From the NCBI GenBank assembly GCA_021324945.1, contig JAJPID010000004.1, positions 1 to 46,181 on the forward strand: a stretch of 46,181 nt of DNA. The letters run 5' to 3'. Source of the stretch: Lysobacterales bacterium (GTDB lineage Bacteria > Pseudomonadota > Gammaproteobacteria > Xanthomonadales > Rhodanobacteraceae). This document shows, piece by piece, positions 8,299-18,212 of this stretch. The position numbers and the translations under genes were made by a program. How positions within the stretch are numbered: the first letter of the stretch is position 1; every line of letters begins with the position of its first letter. Below the pieces are notes generated by a model that saw nothing but the letters and a program-made list of their open reading frames with translations, was not told where the DNA came from and made no database searches.

Positions 8299-8384
8299 AA
8301 CGAAACGAAAGTCTCCAGCGCGCAGCACCGTCTTCGGCAACGAGCGAAACCCAAAAGCGATCTCGCGAGCAGACGCAAGACACC

Positions 8385-8456
8385 CCTCACCCGCTCGATC
8401 GCTTGATCCTTGTGTGGTGTGATCGAGCACGCCCTCCCTCAAACAGGAGAGGGAAC
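8385..8456 (-). repeat. GGGTGAGGG-type repeat with internal stem
   Basis: Read on the minus strand it starts with CCCTCTCC, has a GAGGGAGGG block, a perfect 8-bp stem (gctcgatc 8393-8400 with gatcgagc 8421-8428) and ends in GGGTGAGGGG. It resembles the two palindromes at 34484-34521 and 34561-34588. It lies just past the stop of ppsR, where it could fold in the ppsR transcript. Confidence 0.55.
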
Positions 8457-8458
8457 AG

Positions 8459-9286
8459 CTAGAACATGTGCCGCTCGATGCCCAGATGCGCGAGGATCTT
8501 GCTCGCGATCTCCTCGATCGATGTGGAGGTCGTGTTGAGCGAGGGCAAGTGTTCGCGGCGGAACAACTGATCCGCCAGCGCGAGTTCGCGCTTGCACTGT
8601 TCGAGCTTCGCGTAACTGCTGCCGGGGCGGCGCGCTTCGCGCACCTGCGCAAGACGATTCGCATCGATGGTCAAGCCATACAGCCGATCGCGGCAAGCTT
8701 TCAGCCGCGCCGGCAACGCGTCACGCTCGAGGTCCTCTTCCGTCAAAGGGTAGTTTGCCGCCTTGATGCCGTAGTGCAGCGCCATGTATAGGCAGGTCGG
8801 CGTCTTGCCGACACGCGACACGCCGACCAACACCACGTCGGCCTCGCGATAATTCGGATCGATGCCGTCGTCGTGCGCCAGCGCGTAATTGGTGGCGTTG
8901 ATGCGCGCCTCGTACTGCGCGAAATCCACCATGCCGTGCGCGCGATTGATGGCGCCCGAGCGCCGTGTGCCCAGTTCCAGTTCCAGCGTGCCGATAAAGG
9001 GCGCCAGCACGTCGATCATCAGCGCGCCGCTCTCGGCGATGATCTCGCACAACCGGCTGTCGACCACCGTATTGACCACGATCGGCCGCTCGCCGTTTTG
9101 CGCATACGCCATCTTGATGCGCAGCGCCGCGGCCTCGGCCTTCTCCTTGTTGTCCACGAAGGCGATGCGGTGGCCGTCGAACTGCACGCCCTCGAACTGC
9201 GCCAGAATCGAATTGCCGATCGTCTCCGCGGTGATGCCGGTGGAGTCGGAAACGAAGAAGACGGTCTTGCGCTCGCTCATGCTCAA
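8459..9286 (-). CDS. ppsR: PEP synthase regulatory protein (bifunctional kinase/pyrophosphorylase)
   Basis: 275 residues, the normal length. The N terminus has the V-F-F-V-S-D-S-T-G-I-T-A-E-T signature of the DUF299 family, and a P-loop-like G-V-S-R-V-G-K-T-P lies in the middle, followed by the N-Y-P-L-T segment. The family inactivates PEP synthase by ADP-dependent phosphorylation of an active-site Thr and reactivates it by phosphate-dependent removal. The gene is divergent from ppsA, its substrate, across 108 bases, which is the classical arrangement and lets it set gluconeogenic flux in the cytoplasm. Confidence 0.96.
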   Translation of the reverse strand: MSMSERKTVFFVSDSTGITAETIGNSILAQFEGVQFDGHRIAFVDNKEKAEAAALRIKMAYAQNGERPIVVNTVVDSRLCEIIAESGALMIDVLAPFIGTLELELGTRRSGAINRAHGMVDFAQYEARINATNYALAHDDGIDPNYREADVVLVGVSRVGKTPTCLYMALHYGIKAANYPLTEEDLERDALPARLKACRDRLYGLTIDANRLAQVREARRPGSSYAKLEQCKRELALADQLFRREHLPSLNTTSTSIEEIASKILAHLGIERHMF

Positions 9287-9394
9287 CCTACCTCGGATGA
9301 ACGACCAGTTTAGCCGAGCTTGTCTCCCCTGCCCGCGCCCGCGAAAATAAGCAGCTTTGCGGGTTTCAGCCCATCAGATCACAAGGAGAAAGCC

Positions 9395-11782
9395 GTGACC
9401 GAACTCGTCCTGTGGCTGGACAAACTTGGCATGAAGGATCTTGCCAAGGTCGGCGGCAAAAACGCCTCGCTGGGCGAGATGATCGGCAATCTCTCGGAAC
9501 TTGGCGTTTCGGTGCCAGGCGGATTCGCCACCACCGCCGATGCGTACAAGCAGCATCTGCACGACACGGGGCTCGACAAACGCATCGCGGCACGCATGAA
9601 AGACCTCGATGTGGAGAACGTGGACGCGCTCGCCGCAGCCGGCAAGGAAATTCGCGGCTGGATCGCGGACGAACCGCTGCCGAAGAATCTGGAAGACGCG
9701 ATTCGTGATGCTTACAAACAGCTTTGCGAAAAAGCGGGCTCCCAAAATATTGCCGTTGCCGTTCGCTCCTCAGCCACGGCCGAGGATCTGCCCGACGCCA
9801 GCTTCGCCGGCCAGCAGGAAACTTTCTTGAACGTCTGCGGCATCGACGACGTGCTGCACAAGGTGAAGGAAGTTTTTGCCTCGCTCTACAACGATCGCGC
9901 GATCGCTTACCGCGTGCACCACGGTTTCGCGCACGAGGATGTGTTCTTGTCCGCCGGCGTGCAGTTGATGGTGCGCTCGGATGTCGGCGCGTCCGGCGTG
10001 CTGTTCACGCTGGACACCGAATCCGGCTTCCGTGACGTCGTCTTTATCACCGGCAGCTATGGTCTCGGCGAAATGGTGGTGCAAGGCGCGGTGAACCCCG
10101 ACGAGTTCTACGTCTACAAGCCGACACTGAGAGCGGGCAAGCAGGCGATCCTGCGCCGCCAACTCGGCGCCAAACAGCAGCGCATGGTGTATTCGCAACA
10201 AGCGAACGAGCGCGTGCGCATTGAGGAAACACCGGCCGAGTTGCGCAATCGCTTCTGCATCAGCGACGAAGAAGTCGCGGCCCTGGCGAAGCAGGCGCTG
10301 ACGATCGAAAAACATTACCAGCGCCCGATGGACATCGAGTGGGCCAAGGACGGCACCACCGGCAAGCTCTACATCGTGCAGGCGCGCCCGGAAACGGTGA
10401 AGTCGCGCGCCAAGGCGACCACGCTGGAACGCTACGCGCTGAACGAACGCGGCAAGGTGCTCTGCGAAGGCCGCGCGATCGGCCAGAAGATCGGCTCAGG
10501 TCAAGCGCGCGTGATCAAGTCGCTCGATCGCATGAACGAATTCAAGGAGGGCGACGTGCTGATCGCAGACATGACCGATCCCGATTGGGAACCGATCATG
10601 AAACGTGCGGCGGCGATCGTCACCAATCGCGGCGGTCGTACCTGTCACGCCGCGATCATCGCGCGCGAGCTGGGCGTGCCGGCGGTGGTCGGCACCGGCA
10701 ATGCGCTGCAGGCAATCCCCGATGGCGCGGAAGTCACCGTGTCCTGCGCCGAAGGCGATACCGGCTACATCTACGAAGGCAAGCTGTCATTCGACAAGAC
10801 TTCGGCAGACTTGGGCGACATGCCGCCCGCGCCGCTGAAGATCATGATGAATGTCGCCAACCCGGAGCGCGCGTTCGACTTTGGACAATTGCCGAATGCG
10901 GGCATCGGCCTCGCGCGGCTGGAAATGATCATCGCCAGCCATATCGGCGTGCATCCGAAGGCGCTGCTCGAATACGACAAACAGAATGCCGAGACGAAAA
11001 AGAAGATCGACGAGCGCATTGCGGGCTATGCCGATCCGGTGTCGTTCTACGTGAACCGGCTGGCCGAAGGCATCGCCACTATCGCGGCGTCGGTGAATCC
11101 CAAACCCGTGATCGTGCGCCTCTCCGATTTCAAATCCAACGAATACGCCAACCTGATTGGCGGCGGGAAATATGAGCCGCACGAAGAAAATCCGATGCTG
11201 GGTTTCCGCGGCGCGTCGCGTTACGTGGACGACAGTTTCGCTGAAGCATTCGGTCTCGAATGCAAGGCGGTGAAGAAGGTGCGCGAGCAGATGGGCCTGG
11301 ACAACGTCTGGGTGATGATCCCGTTCGTGCGCACGCTGGAAGAGGGACGCAAGGTCGTGGAAGTGCTGAAGACCAATGGTCTGGAACAAGGCGCGCGCAG
11401 CGGCGATGCGAAACCGCTGAAGATCATCATGATGTGCGAGCTGCCATCCAATGCACTGCTGGCCGAAGAATTCCTGGAAATCTTCGACGGCTTCTCGATC
11501 GGCTCCAACGATCTGACGCAATTGACGCTGGGCCTGGACCGCGACAGCGGTGTGATCGCGCATCTGTTCGACGAACGCAACGCCGCGGTGAAGAAACTGC
11601 TATCGATGGCGATCAAGACCGCGCGCGCCAAGAACAAGTACGTCGGCATTTGCGGACAGGGACCGAGCGATCATCCGGATCTGGCCGAATGGCTGATGGA
11701 GCAAGGGATCGAATCGGTGTCGTTGAATCCAGACACCGTAGTCGATACGTGGCTGCGACTGGCGAAGAAGAAAGCGGCGTGA
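9395..11782 (+). CDS. ppsA: Phosphoenolpyruvate synthase
   Basis: 795 residues (E. coli 792). The GTG start follows AAGGAG at 9383-9388 and gives the N terminus V-T-E-L-V-L-W-L-D; the frame is open further upstream but has no ribosome site. It makes PEP, AMP and phosphate from pyruvate, ATP and water. Domains in order are the N-terminal ATP-grasp part with [11 protein letters not shown], the swivelling phosphohistidine domain with G-G-R-T-C-H-A (His418), and the C-terminal PEP/pyruvate barrel with G-I-C-G-Q-G-P (Cys753). The stop overlaps the start of the next membrane-protein gene. Confidence 0.97.
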   Translation: MTELVLWLDKLGMKDLAKVGGKNASLGEMIGNLSELGVSVPGGFATTADAYKQHLHDTGLDKRIAARMKDLDVENVDALAAAGKEIRGWIADEPLPKNLEDAIRDAYKQLCEKAGSQNIAVAVRSSATAEDLPDASFAGQQETFLNVCGIDDVLHKVKEVFASLYNDRAIAYRVHHGFAHEDVFLSAGVQLMVRSDVGASGVLFTLDTESGFRDVVFITGSYGLGEMVVQGAVNPDEFYVYKPTLRAGKQAILRRQLGAKQQRMVYSQQANERVRIEETPAELRNRFCISDEEVAALAKQALTIEKHYQRPMDIEWAKDGTTGKLYIVQARPETVKSRAKATTLERYALNERGKVLCEGRAIGQKIGSGQARVIKSLDRMNEFKEGDVLIADMTDPDWEPIMKRAAAIVTNRGGRTCHAAIIARELGVPAVVGTGNALQAIPDGAEVTVSCAEGDTGYIYEGKLSFDKTSADLGDMPPAPLKIMMNVANPERAFDFGQLPNAGIGLARLEMIIASHIGVHPKALLEYDKQNAETKKKIDERIAGYADPVSFYVNRLAEGIATIAASVNPKPVIVRLSDFKSNEYANLIGGGKYEPHEENPMLGFRGASRYVDDSFAEAFGLECKAVKKVREQMGLDNVWVMIPFVRTLEEGRKVVEVLKTNGLEQGARSGDAKPLKIIMMCELPSNALLAEEFLEIFDGFSIGSNDLTQLTLGLDRDSGVIAHLFDERNAAVKKLLSMAIKTARAKNKYVGICGQGPSDHPDLAEWLMEQGIESVSLNPDTVVDTWLRLAKKKAA

Positions 11783-12411
11783 ATGATGCGGTCGATCGCC
11801 TAGGCCCGGTGCGCGTGTGCGGCACCATCGCGCTGATCGGTATTGCGATATTTGCCATTACCTGCACCGTTGTGCAATTTCTGCGTCCCGACTACAACTG
11901 GCTCGGGATGCCGCTGAGCTTCTACGTGATTGGCCCGTACGGCGGCACGGTCGAGGCGAGTTATTTCGCGCTGGCGCCCGGATTGATCGCGCTGGGCGCA
12001 GGCTGGTATCTCGCGCTGGCTCGTCCTGCACGCAGCGCGGCGCCGTTGTTGCTGTTCGTGGTTTCTGCGATCGCGCTGTGCCTCACCGCGATCGAAATCA
12101 CCGACGTGCCCGGGCGGCCGCAGACCCTGCACGGACTGATCCACGTGCTCGCCGCGCTGACGACTTTCGTCTGCGTCACCGTTGCAATGCTCTTGCAGTC
12201 GTGGCGCATGCGAGCCGATCCGCGCTGGCGCGCGCACTTCCGCTCCGTCTTCGCGCTCGCCGCCATCGCTTTTGTCGCGTTGTGGACTTACGCACTGATC
12301 CGCCACATCCCGCGTGGCCTGGGCGAAAAAACCGTGATTGTGCTGATCCTCGCGTGGCTGTGGCGCGCGGCGTGGTGGCTGATGCGCGGCGATCGCGCCC
12401 TGCCCGGCTGA
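11779..12411 (+). CDS. DUF998 membrane protein
   Basis: 210 residues with about six hydrophobic helices. After a short N terminus come a first helix, a loop with [12 protein letters not shown], and alternating helices, ending W-L-W-R-A-A-W-W-L. This fits the DUF998 family of inner-membrane proteins. The GTG start overlaps the ppsA stop (GTGA), so translation may be coupled to PEP synthase; a functional link is not known. The true start could be slightly further in, since no clear ribosome site is seen apart from the coupling. Confidence 0.8.
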   Translation: MNDAVDRLGPVRVCGTIALIGIAIFAITCTVVQFLRPDYNWLGMPLSFYVIGPYGGTVEASYFALAPGLIALGAGWYLALARPARSAAPLLLFVVSAIALCLTAIEITDVPGRPQTLHGLIHVLAALTTFVCVTVAMLLQSWRMRADPRWRAHFRSVFALAAIAFVALWTYALIRHIPRGLGEKTVIVLILAWLWRAAWWLMRGDRALPG

Positions 12412-12510
12412 TTCCCTTTGCGTTTGCGCTTGCGCCGGCGCCTTTGCGGCGCCGAACTCGCCGACGTGTCGCAATGTTTCGGCAAGGCGCTGCGCTGATA
12501 AGCTCCGTGC

Positions 12511-12714
12511 ATGAGCACAGCCTCGCTGCTCTGGGGAATGCTGTTCAGCGCCGTCGGCGTAGGTTTCTTCGTCTATGGCAAACGTCAGCAGATGTTCGTG
12601 CCGCTGATCTGCGGACTTGGATTGATGGTGTACCCCTGGTTCGTCGCCAGCGCGGTGTGGCTGGTCGTGATTGGCGTCGCGCTGATGGCGGTTCCTTGGT
12701 TCCTGCGCTTCTGA
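12511..12714 (+). CDS. Small inner-membrane protein
   Basis: 67 residues with two or three hydrophobic helices separated by a short basic Gly-Lys-Arg-Gln-Gln loop and ending W-F-L-R-F. It resembles small 'amino acid transport protein'-labelled membrane proteins seen in Xanthomonadales, but no function is established. There is no strong Shine-Dalgarno site. It stands alone about 100 bases after the DUF998 gene. Confidence 0.6.
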   Translation: MSTASLLWGMLFSAVGVGFFVYGKRQQMFVPLICGLGLMVYPWFVASAVWLVVIGVALMAVPWFLRF

Positions 12715-12839
12715 AAGCATTTTCCGCTCGAACGCGTGCCTTACGCGCGCTTCATCGGACGCGCACGCGCTTAGTGCTTGCATGCCTCATCGCACCCGCA
12801 TCCTGGGCGCGAATGTTTCAGCAACACAGCAGCACGCAC

Positions 12840-12923
12840 ATGGATATCAGAGACGTGATGACCTCGGATCCCAAATGCTATCCGCGCAACGGCACGCTGG
12901 ATCAGATCGCTCAAATAAAGTGA
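12840..12923 (+). pseudogene. Stub of a CBS-domain protein
   Basis: A 27-codon frame begins M-D-I-R-D-V-M-T-S-D-P and continues with P-R-N-G-T-L-D-Q-I-A before TGA. This is the opening of a CBS domain ('V-x-D-V-M-T ... T-L-x-x-A'), which normally continues for over 100 residues. The match stops just where a CBS domain would go on to its conserved Met, and the following bases do not continue it in any frame. It looks like the 5' remnant of a deleted gene, directly before the dehydratase gene. Confidence 0.6.
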
Positions 12924-12972
12924 CACCCTTGACCGACTTCCGCCAGAGCCCCTCGCGCACTACATTGGCGAG

Positions 12973-13965
12973 ATGGCCGGGTTCCCCTCCCTCTCCGACA
13001 TCCGCGCCGCGCGCGAAAAGCTCGGCGACCGCGTGCGTGAAACGCCCGTGTGGAACTGGCGCGGTGGTGCGATCGCACAGGCCGCGGGCACCGACACGCA
13101 AGTCTTTCTGAAACTGGAGCTGTTCCAGTACACCGGCACCTTCAAGGCGCGCGGTGCGCTGTTGAACGCGATGGCGCTGTCGGACGAACAGAAGCGCAAC
13201 GGCGTCACCGCGGTGAGCGCAGGCAATCACGCGATCGCGGTGGCGTTCGCCGCGCGCAGCATCGGCACGACCGCGAAAGTGGTGATGCCTAAAACCGCCA
13301 ACCCCGTGCGCAGTGCGCTCTGCCGCACCTTTGGTGCGCAGATCGTGCTAGTGGACGACGTGCACCAGGCCTTCGAAACGGTCAAGCGCATCGAATCGCA
13401 GGAAGGCCGCACCTTCATCCATCCGTTCGAAGGCGAGTTGACTGTGCTCGGCACATCCACGGTCGGGTACGAGTTGTGCAATCAAGTCGTTCGGCTCGAC
13501 GCCGTAATCGTGCCGATCGGGGGCGGCGGCCTGATCGCCGGCATTGCCAGCGCGGTGAAGCAGATGCAGCCGAATTGCAAGGTGTACGGCGTGGAACCAC
13601 TGGGCGCCGACAGCATGTCGCGCAGCTTCGCCGCGGGGACGCCGCAATCGATCGAAAGGGTGAACACCATCGCTGACAGCCTCGGCGCGCCCTACGCCCT
13701 GCCCTACAGCTTCGACATCGCGCGCAAGTTCGTGGACGAGATCGTGCTGATCAGCGATGAGCAAATGCAACGCGCGATGGGTCTGCTTTTTGCTGACATG
13801 AAACTCGCCGTGGAACCGGCCGGCGCCGCCGCGACCGCCGCGCTGTGCGGCCCACTGCGCGAGAGACTGCAAGGCAAACGCGTCGGCGTGATCATGTGTG
13901 GATCGAATATCGATCTCGCGACCTTTGCGAAGCAGGCGATTGCGTATCGGCCGCAAACAAGTTGA
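12973..13965 (+). CDS. Threonine/serine dehydratase-like PLP enzyme
   Basis: 330 residues, a fold-type II PLP enzyme. The PLP lysine is Lys58 in T-F-K-A-R-G-A, the substrate loop is S-A-G-N-H-A (family: S-S-G-N-H-A-Q), and the phosphate-binding loop is G-G-G-G-L-I-A-G. It would catalyse alpha,beta-elimination of threonine or serine, or racemise serine; the short length without an ACT regulatory domain fits the catabolic threonine dehydratase / serine racemase group. The start has only a weak ribosome site. The gene stands alone, so its pathway is not shown by context. Confidence 0.85.
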   Translation: MAGFPSLSDIRAAREKLGDRVRETPVWNWRGGAIAQAAGTDTQVFLKLELFQYTGTFKARGALLNAMALSDEQKRNGVTAVSAGNHAIAVAFAARSIGTTAKVVMPKTANPVRSALCRTFGAQIVLVDDVHQAFETVKRIESQEGRTFIHPFEGELTVLGTSTVGYELCNQVVRLDAVIVPIGGGGLIAGIASAVKQMQPNCKVYGVEPLGADSMSRSFAAGTPQSIERVNTIADSLGAPYALPYSFDIARKFVDEIVLISDEQMQRAMGLLFADMKLAVEPAGAAATAALCGPLRERLQGKRVGVIMCGSNIDLATFAKQAIAYRPQTS

Positions 13966-14113
13966 TCCAGAATACCTATCGGTACGATGGTCTCAACGGA
14001 CGGGCGATCATCCAGCGAGAAGCTGGATATCCTTGAGGCGAGACTCCCGTAATTGAAGCCGCTGTAAAGCGCGAACACGCTTGTGTCAGTCCACTCGCAA
14101 TTCGGGCTTTGGG

Positions 14114-15424
14114 TTACGGCCTCTTGTAAACCACACCACCCTTCATCACGAATGGCACGTGTTCGATCGCGGTGATGTCCTGCGTCGGGTCGCCCTGCGC
14201 GGCGATGATGTCGGCGTCGAGGCCTGCGCGTAACTGACCGAAATGATCCGACTGACGCAGGATCTTCGCGTCCACCGCGGTGGCGGCAAGCAATGCCTGC
14301 GCGGGGCGCATGCCATCCTTCACCATCCACTCGATTTCCTTGTAGTTCTCGCCGTGCTTGAATACGCCGACATCGCTGCCGCAGCCGATGGTGACGCCAG
14401 CCTGCATCGCGAGCTTGAACGCATTTTGCGAGGCGCGCATTTCTTCGTTGGGCGGGTCACCGGGTTTCCAATGGTCGAAATATTCTGCGTACGCGACCAC
14501 GGCTTCCAGCGTCGGCAGATACGCGACGTGGTGCTTGGCCATCATCTCGAATACTTCCCTCGTTCCATTGAAGCCGTGCTCGATGGTGTCGACGCCCGCG
14601 AGGATCGAGCGGCGCATGCCTTCCGGCGTGGTCGAGTGCACCGACACCGGCAAACCCAATGAATGCGCGGCTTCCACGCCCGCGTTCAATTCTTCTTGTG
14701 TGAAGGTCGGCACCGATCCGTGCGATTTTCCGCAGTGGTAATCGGCGTAGATCTTAATCCAGTCCGCGCCGTGGCCGGCCTGGTCGCGCACCGCGGCGAT
14801 CATTTCCGGCACGCCCGCGACGGGAATGCCGCCTTGCGGAATCGTCATGTCATCGCGAAAACCCATCGGGCCGGGTCCGTAGCAATCCTTCGCGACCGTC
14901 GCGCGCGTGGCGACGAATAGATGCGGACCGGGAATCAGGCCATCGTCGATCGCTTTCTGCACCTGCACGTCGGCATAACCCGCACCCTCGGTGCCGAGAT
15001 CGCGCAACGCGGTGAAACCGGCCATCAGCGTGTCGCGCACGTGGTTGACCGCCTCGATGGTGCGGTACGGCAGCGGCTCCTTCAGCACCTGATCGTTCCA
15101 CAGCGTCTCGTTGTACGGATGCAGGAAGATGTGCGAATGCGCGTCGATCAGTCCGGGCATCAGCGTGGTGCCGGGCAGATCGATCTCCTGCGCATCCGCG
15201 GGCGCGTGGATCTGGTCGGCCGGACCGACCTGCGCAATCTTGTCGCCCCGTACCAGCACCGCCCAGCCTGCGTGCGTCTGTTCATCGCGTGCATCGAACA
15301 CGCGATCGGCTTTCAATAGATACGTGGTGATCGGCATGGCCGGCTCGACCGGGAACGCGGCGCTGGAAAGCGTTGCGCCGACAAATAAAGTGGCCAGCGC
15401 GCGCTGAAATATCGGCATCGGCAT
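14114..15424 (-). CDS. Exported amidohydrolase (Xaa-Pro dipeptidase-like)
   Basis: 436 residues from the ATG at 15424, preceded by GAGGGG; a GTG two codons upstream is an alternative. A signal peptide (about 1-23) puts it in the periplasm. The amidohydrolase metal ligands are visible: D-A-H-S-H (His96/His98), the W-I-K-I-Y lysine, S-V-H-S, I-E-H-G and the final G-S-D. The order and the C-terminal D-A-D-I-I-A segment fit the imidazolonepropionase/prolidase-like subgroup that cleaves dipeptides or cyclic amides. Substrate unknown. Confidence 0.87.
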   Translation of the reverse strand: MPMPIFQRALATLFVGATLSSAAFPVEPAMPITTYLLKADRVFDARDEQTHAGWAVLVRGDKIAQVGPADQIHAPADAQEIDLPGTTLMPGLIDAHSHIFLHPYNETLWNDQVLKEPLPYRTIEAVNHVRDTLMAGFTALRDLGTEGAGYADVQVQKAIDDGLIPGPHLFVATRATVAKDCYGPGPMGFRDDMTIPQGGIPVAGVPEMIAAVRDQAGHGADWIKIYADYHCGKSHGSVPTFTQEELNAGVEAAHSLGLPVSVHSTTPEGMRRSILAGVDTIEHGFNGTREVFEMMAKHHVAYLPTLEAVVAYAEYFDHWKPGDPPNEEMRASQNAFKLAMQAGVTIGCGSDVGVFKHGENYKEIEWMVKDGMRPAQALLAATAVDAKILRQSDHFGQLRAGLDADIIAAQGDPTQDITAIEHVPFVMKGGVVYKRP

Positions 15425-15517
15425 CGTCACCCCTCTTCCATTCTCTCACGAGCATACACTCGTGCACGCCCGCGCCGTGTCTGAAGCGGGTGCTGCGTTC
15501 GCCGCCATCGCTCCCCT

Positions 15518-16321
15518 TTAGGTCAGAATTGAAGCCAGCTCCTGCTCGTCGAAGCCTGCGGCACGGCGCGCGTCCAGGTTGAACGGACCGCGCAGGCCGC
15601 CAGCGACGCGCTCGCGCAATAATTTCTGGAATGTTTCGCGCGGGTCGAGCTGCTCACGTTCGCAGCACCAACGGAACCAGCGCGAGCCCGCTGCGACGTG
15701 CGCGACTTCCTCGCGCAGGATGATTTCCAAGATATTCGCGGTCGCGTCATCGTCCACGCTGCGCAGGCGCGCGATCATGCCGGGCGTGACGTCCAGCCCG
15801 CGCGCTTCCAGCACGCGCGGCACCAGCGCCATCCGCGCCAGGCAGGAGTCAGAAGTCTTTACGGCCATTTCCCAGAGACCGTTGTGCGCATCGAAATCAC
15901 CGTAAGCATGACCGAACTTTTCCAGCCGCTCTGCAAGCATCCCGAAATGGCGCGCCTCGTCCGCGGCGACGTTCGCCCAGTCGCGGTAGTACTCCTCCGG
16001 CATCCCGGAGAATCGCAGCACCGCGTCCCAAGCCAGATTGATCGCGTTGAATTCGATATGCGCGACCGCGTGTATCAACGCGGCGCGGCCTTCGACGCTA
16101 CCGAGCCCGCGCTGTGGCACGTCACGCGGCGGCACCAGATTCGGTCTCTCTGGCCGACCGGGCGTGTCTAAGGCGAGCGGCAACGTATCGGCGCCGGGCA
16201 CACGCAGCCATCCGTCGAACAACGCAGCGAGAGTCTGTACGGTCAACTCGCACTTGCGGTGCGGATCGGTGCAGACGAAACACTCTCTCGCCGCTTCGCG
16301 CAGGTCTTGCGTCTTGAGCAT
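15518..16321 (-). CDS. DUF455 ferritin-like protein
   Basis: 267 residues from the ATG at 16321; the frame is open further upstream, but only into the DUF2235 gene. Helical ferritin-like repeats with carboxylate/histidine pairs are visible: A-H-I-E-F-N-A-I-N-L-A, D-E-A-R-H-F, and R-E-E-V-A-H-V. The Y-G-D-F-D-A-H-x-G-L-W motif and the L-E-A-R-G-L-D segment are characteristic of DUF455. A diiron or other metal site is probable, its reaction unknown. The start lies five bases after the stop of the upstream DUF2235 gene, so the two are cotranscribed. Confidence 0.9.
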   Translation of the reverse strand: MLKTQDLREAARECFVCTDPHRKCELTVQTLAALFDGWLRVPGADTLPLALDTPGRPERPNLVPPRDVPQRGLGSVEGRAALIHAVAHIEFNAINLAWDAVLRFSGMPEEYYRDWANVAADEARHFGMLAERLEKFGHAYGDFDAHNGLWEMAVKTSDSCLARMALVPRVLEARGLDVTPGMIARLRSVDDDATANILEIILREEVAHVAAGSRWFRWCCEREQLDPRETFQKLLRERVAGGLRGPFNLDARRAAGFDEQELASILT

Positions 16322-16326
16322 AGCGT

Positions 16327-17436
16327 TCACGCCATCCGTGAAATATCCGGAGGCGGTGTCACCACGCCGCCGGCGATCGCGCCGGTCAGAGGGGGCGGTC
16401 GGTAAACGGCGACCTCGCGCCAACGCTGCCAGACACTTTCATCGATCGTTTCGTTCACGCCTCCGCCGATGGTGCGATTGAACGGCTGCTTGAAGAGCTC
16501 GTAGAGGCCGTACATGAACTGCGCGTAGGAATTGTTGGGCGTGCCGAGTTCCGCGTCCGGCAATGGTACGAACGGCGCGACGAAAGCGAGCCCGGCGTCC
16601 GCCGCCTTCCGCTGCATCCACGCCAGCGGCAGATCGGGCAGCGGATCGGGCCTGCGGCCCGCGCCATCGGTTTCCTCGCCACCGCCCACGTCGGAATGAC
16701 AACCGATGAACCAGCGCTGCTCCACGTCGATCTGCGAGGGCTTCTTTGAAGTCGGCGATTCGCCCGGCGCCAGATTCTGCGGCAGGCGCGTCCATTTGGT
16801 CGGCGCAAAATCGGCGCGATGCTCGTCCAGCGCCAGTGCTTGGTAGGCGTAGCGTACGCTGGAACTCAATTCAGTATCGTGGAAGCGATAGCGGCTGCGC
16901 GCGAACGGAAACCACGACGCGACGTCCGGAATGCCCAGCGCGCCGACCGTATCCCACACGCCGATGAAGTGGATCAGGATTTCGCGTGAATGCTGCGCGC
17001 GATACGCAATTGCCTGCGGATCGTCCGGCTTGATGTCGTTGCGGTAGAAATCGTAGGCGTCGTCGACTGCGCCTTGCGTCACTTCGCCCTTCGCGTCGGG
17101 CTTCAGCAAACCGCATTTGCGGATCAGGCCGGCGGCACTGCGCGCGCTGTAGGCCCCGCGGCTGAAGCCGAACAGGAAAACTTCGTCGCCATCGTTCCAG
17201 TTCTGGCACAACCAACGGTAACCCTGCTCGATGCTGGCCGACAGCCCCAGCCCGAAGGCGCCGCCTAAAAGGTGCGTGATGCCCGGCTTGACGCCCACGC
17301 CCTCAATGTATTGCGTAATCTGCGTGATGCCGGCGTCATCCACGGGCGCGATCAGTTTCCACAGGCGTTCGACGTTGGTGTGTGTCTGCACCTTGTTCCA
17401 GGTACCGTCGAACAGCACGATCAGTCGGCGCGGCAT
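16327..17436 (-). CDS. DUF2235 alpha/beta-hydrolase (phospholipase-like)
   Basis: 369 residues. The ATG at 17436 gives M-P-R-R-L-I-V-L-F-D-G-T-W-N, the DUF2235 opening; a TTG four codons upstream is also possible. The nucleophile motif G-F-S-R-G-A-Y-S is at Ser92, the likely acid is in G-V-W-D-T-V-G (Asp162), and the likely histidine is in G-C-H-S-D-V-G-G-G (His247). Related proteins include Tle1-type phospholipase effectors of type VI secretion, but no secretion gene is present here and no signal peptide is seen, so a cytoplasmic hydrolase is more likely. It is coupled to the DUF455 gene downstream. Confidence 0.9.
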   Translation of the reverse strand: MPRRLIVLFDGTWNKVQTHTNVERLWKLIAPVDDAGITQITQYIEGVGVKPGITHLLGGAFGLGLSASIEQGYRWLCQNWNDGDEVFLFGFSRGAYSARSAAGLIRKCGLLKPDAKGEVTQGAVDDAYDFYRNDIKPDDPQAIAYRAQHSREILIHFIGVWDTVGALGIPDVASWFPFARSRYRFHDTELSSSVRYAYQALALDEHRADFAPTKWTRLPQNLAPGESPTSKKPSQIDVEQRWFIGCHSDVGGGEETDGAGRRPDPLPDLPLAWMQRKAADAGLAFVAPFVPLPDAELGTPNNSYAQFMYGLYELFKQPFNRTIGGGVNETIDESVWQRWREVAVYRPPPLTGAIAGGVVTPPPDISRMA

Positions 17437-17522
17437 GGTGTTTATCAACGCATGAATTCGATGTCATGCATTGTCGCGCGCCGCCTGCTCAGCCGGCGAG
17501 ACGCCAATCTCGCTCGCAATGA

Positions 17523-17738
17523 AAAACCTTCGTATAAGCGTAGCGAGCGAAGGCAGGTTGAGCGTCGCCGGAGCACAGGTCGAAATTTCTGCGCTTTCGC
17601 GATGCCTTGAATGGCATCGCGTGCGGAAATTTCGGGTGAGGCATGGATGCCGATCGGAGAACGCGCCAAGGACGGCTGCTTGCGCGAAGCAGCTTCTGAG
17701 CGCAAGCTGCCGAGCGCAGTAGCTTATACGGAGGTTTT
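17523..17738. repeat. MITE-like element with terminal inverted repeats
   Basis: The 216-base region is bounded by inverted repeats of 17 bases with one mismatch: aaaaccttcgtataagc at 17523-17539 and gcttatacggaggtttt at 17722-17738. Inside lies a strong hairpin (cgcgatgcc 17598-17606 / ggcatcgcg 17613-17621) flanked by two copies of the self-complementary gaaatttc (17582-17589 and 17626-17633), and a second perfect stem at 17675-17693. There is no coding frame of its own. The layout fits a non-autonomous inverted-repeat element in the 305-base gap after bacterioferritin. No target-site duplication is obvious. Confidence 0.6.
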
Positions 17739-17741
17739 CGA

Positions 17742-18212
17742 CTAGTCCCGCACTTGCGCTTGCAGATACGGCGTCAATCCGAGCTGACCGATCAGGCTGA
17801 GCTGGGTTTCCAGCCAGTCGATATGTTCCTCTTCGGACTTCATGATCGAACAAAAAATTTCGCGGCTGACGAAATCGCCGATCTGTTCGCAATGCGCGAT
17901 CGCGGCTTTCAGGTCCGGCAGGGCTTCGCGCTCCAGCGCGAGATCGCATTCGATCGCCTCTTTCGGGCCTTCGCCGATTTTCAGCTTGTTGAGTTTTTGC
18001 AGATTCGGCAGGCCTTCGAGGAAAAGAATGCGCTCGATCAGGCGATCGGCGTGCTTCATCTCGTCGATCGATTCAGCGCGCTCATGCTCGGCAAGTTCCT
18101 TGTAGCCCCAGTTGACGTGCATGCGGTAATGCAGGAAATACTGGTTGATCGCGGTCAGCTCGTTGCAGAGCACGCGGTTGAGAAATTCGATGACCTTGGC
18201 ATCGCCCTGCAT
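17742..18212 (-). CDS. bfr: Bacterioferritin
   Basis: 156 residues, normal length. All ferroxidase residues are at the E. coli positions: Glu18, Glu51, His54, Glu94, Glu127 and His130, and the haem ligand Met52 is present in E-M-K-H-A-D-R. It stores iron in 24-mer shells in the cytoplasm with haem between subunits. The ribosome site is GGGAG, and a TATAGT-like -10 lies further upstream in the 197-base gap behind bfd. It sits immediately next to the inverted-repeat element at its 3' end and downstream of its ferredoxin partner. Confidence 0.97.
   Translation of the reverse strand: MQGDAKVIEFLNRVLCNELTAINQYFLHYRMHVNWGYKELAEHERAESIDEMKHADRLIERILFLEGLPNLQKLNKLKIGEGPKEAIECDLALEREALPDLKAAIAHCEQIGDFVSREIFCSIMKSEEEHIDWLETQLSLIGQLGLTPYLQAQVRD

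Noticed and set aside
12436-12454. Perfect 7-bp GC-rich hairpin after the DUF998 gene
   Set aside because: No T tract on either strand; could be chance in high-GC sequence.
17464-17949. Minus-strand frame across the inverted-repeat element and part of bfr
   Set aside because: It overlaps bfr in another frame and is made partly of the repeat; no start site or family match.
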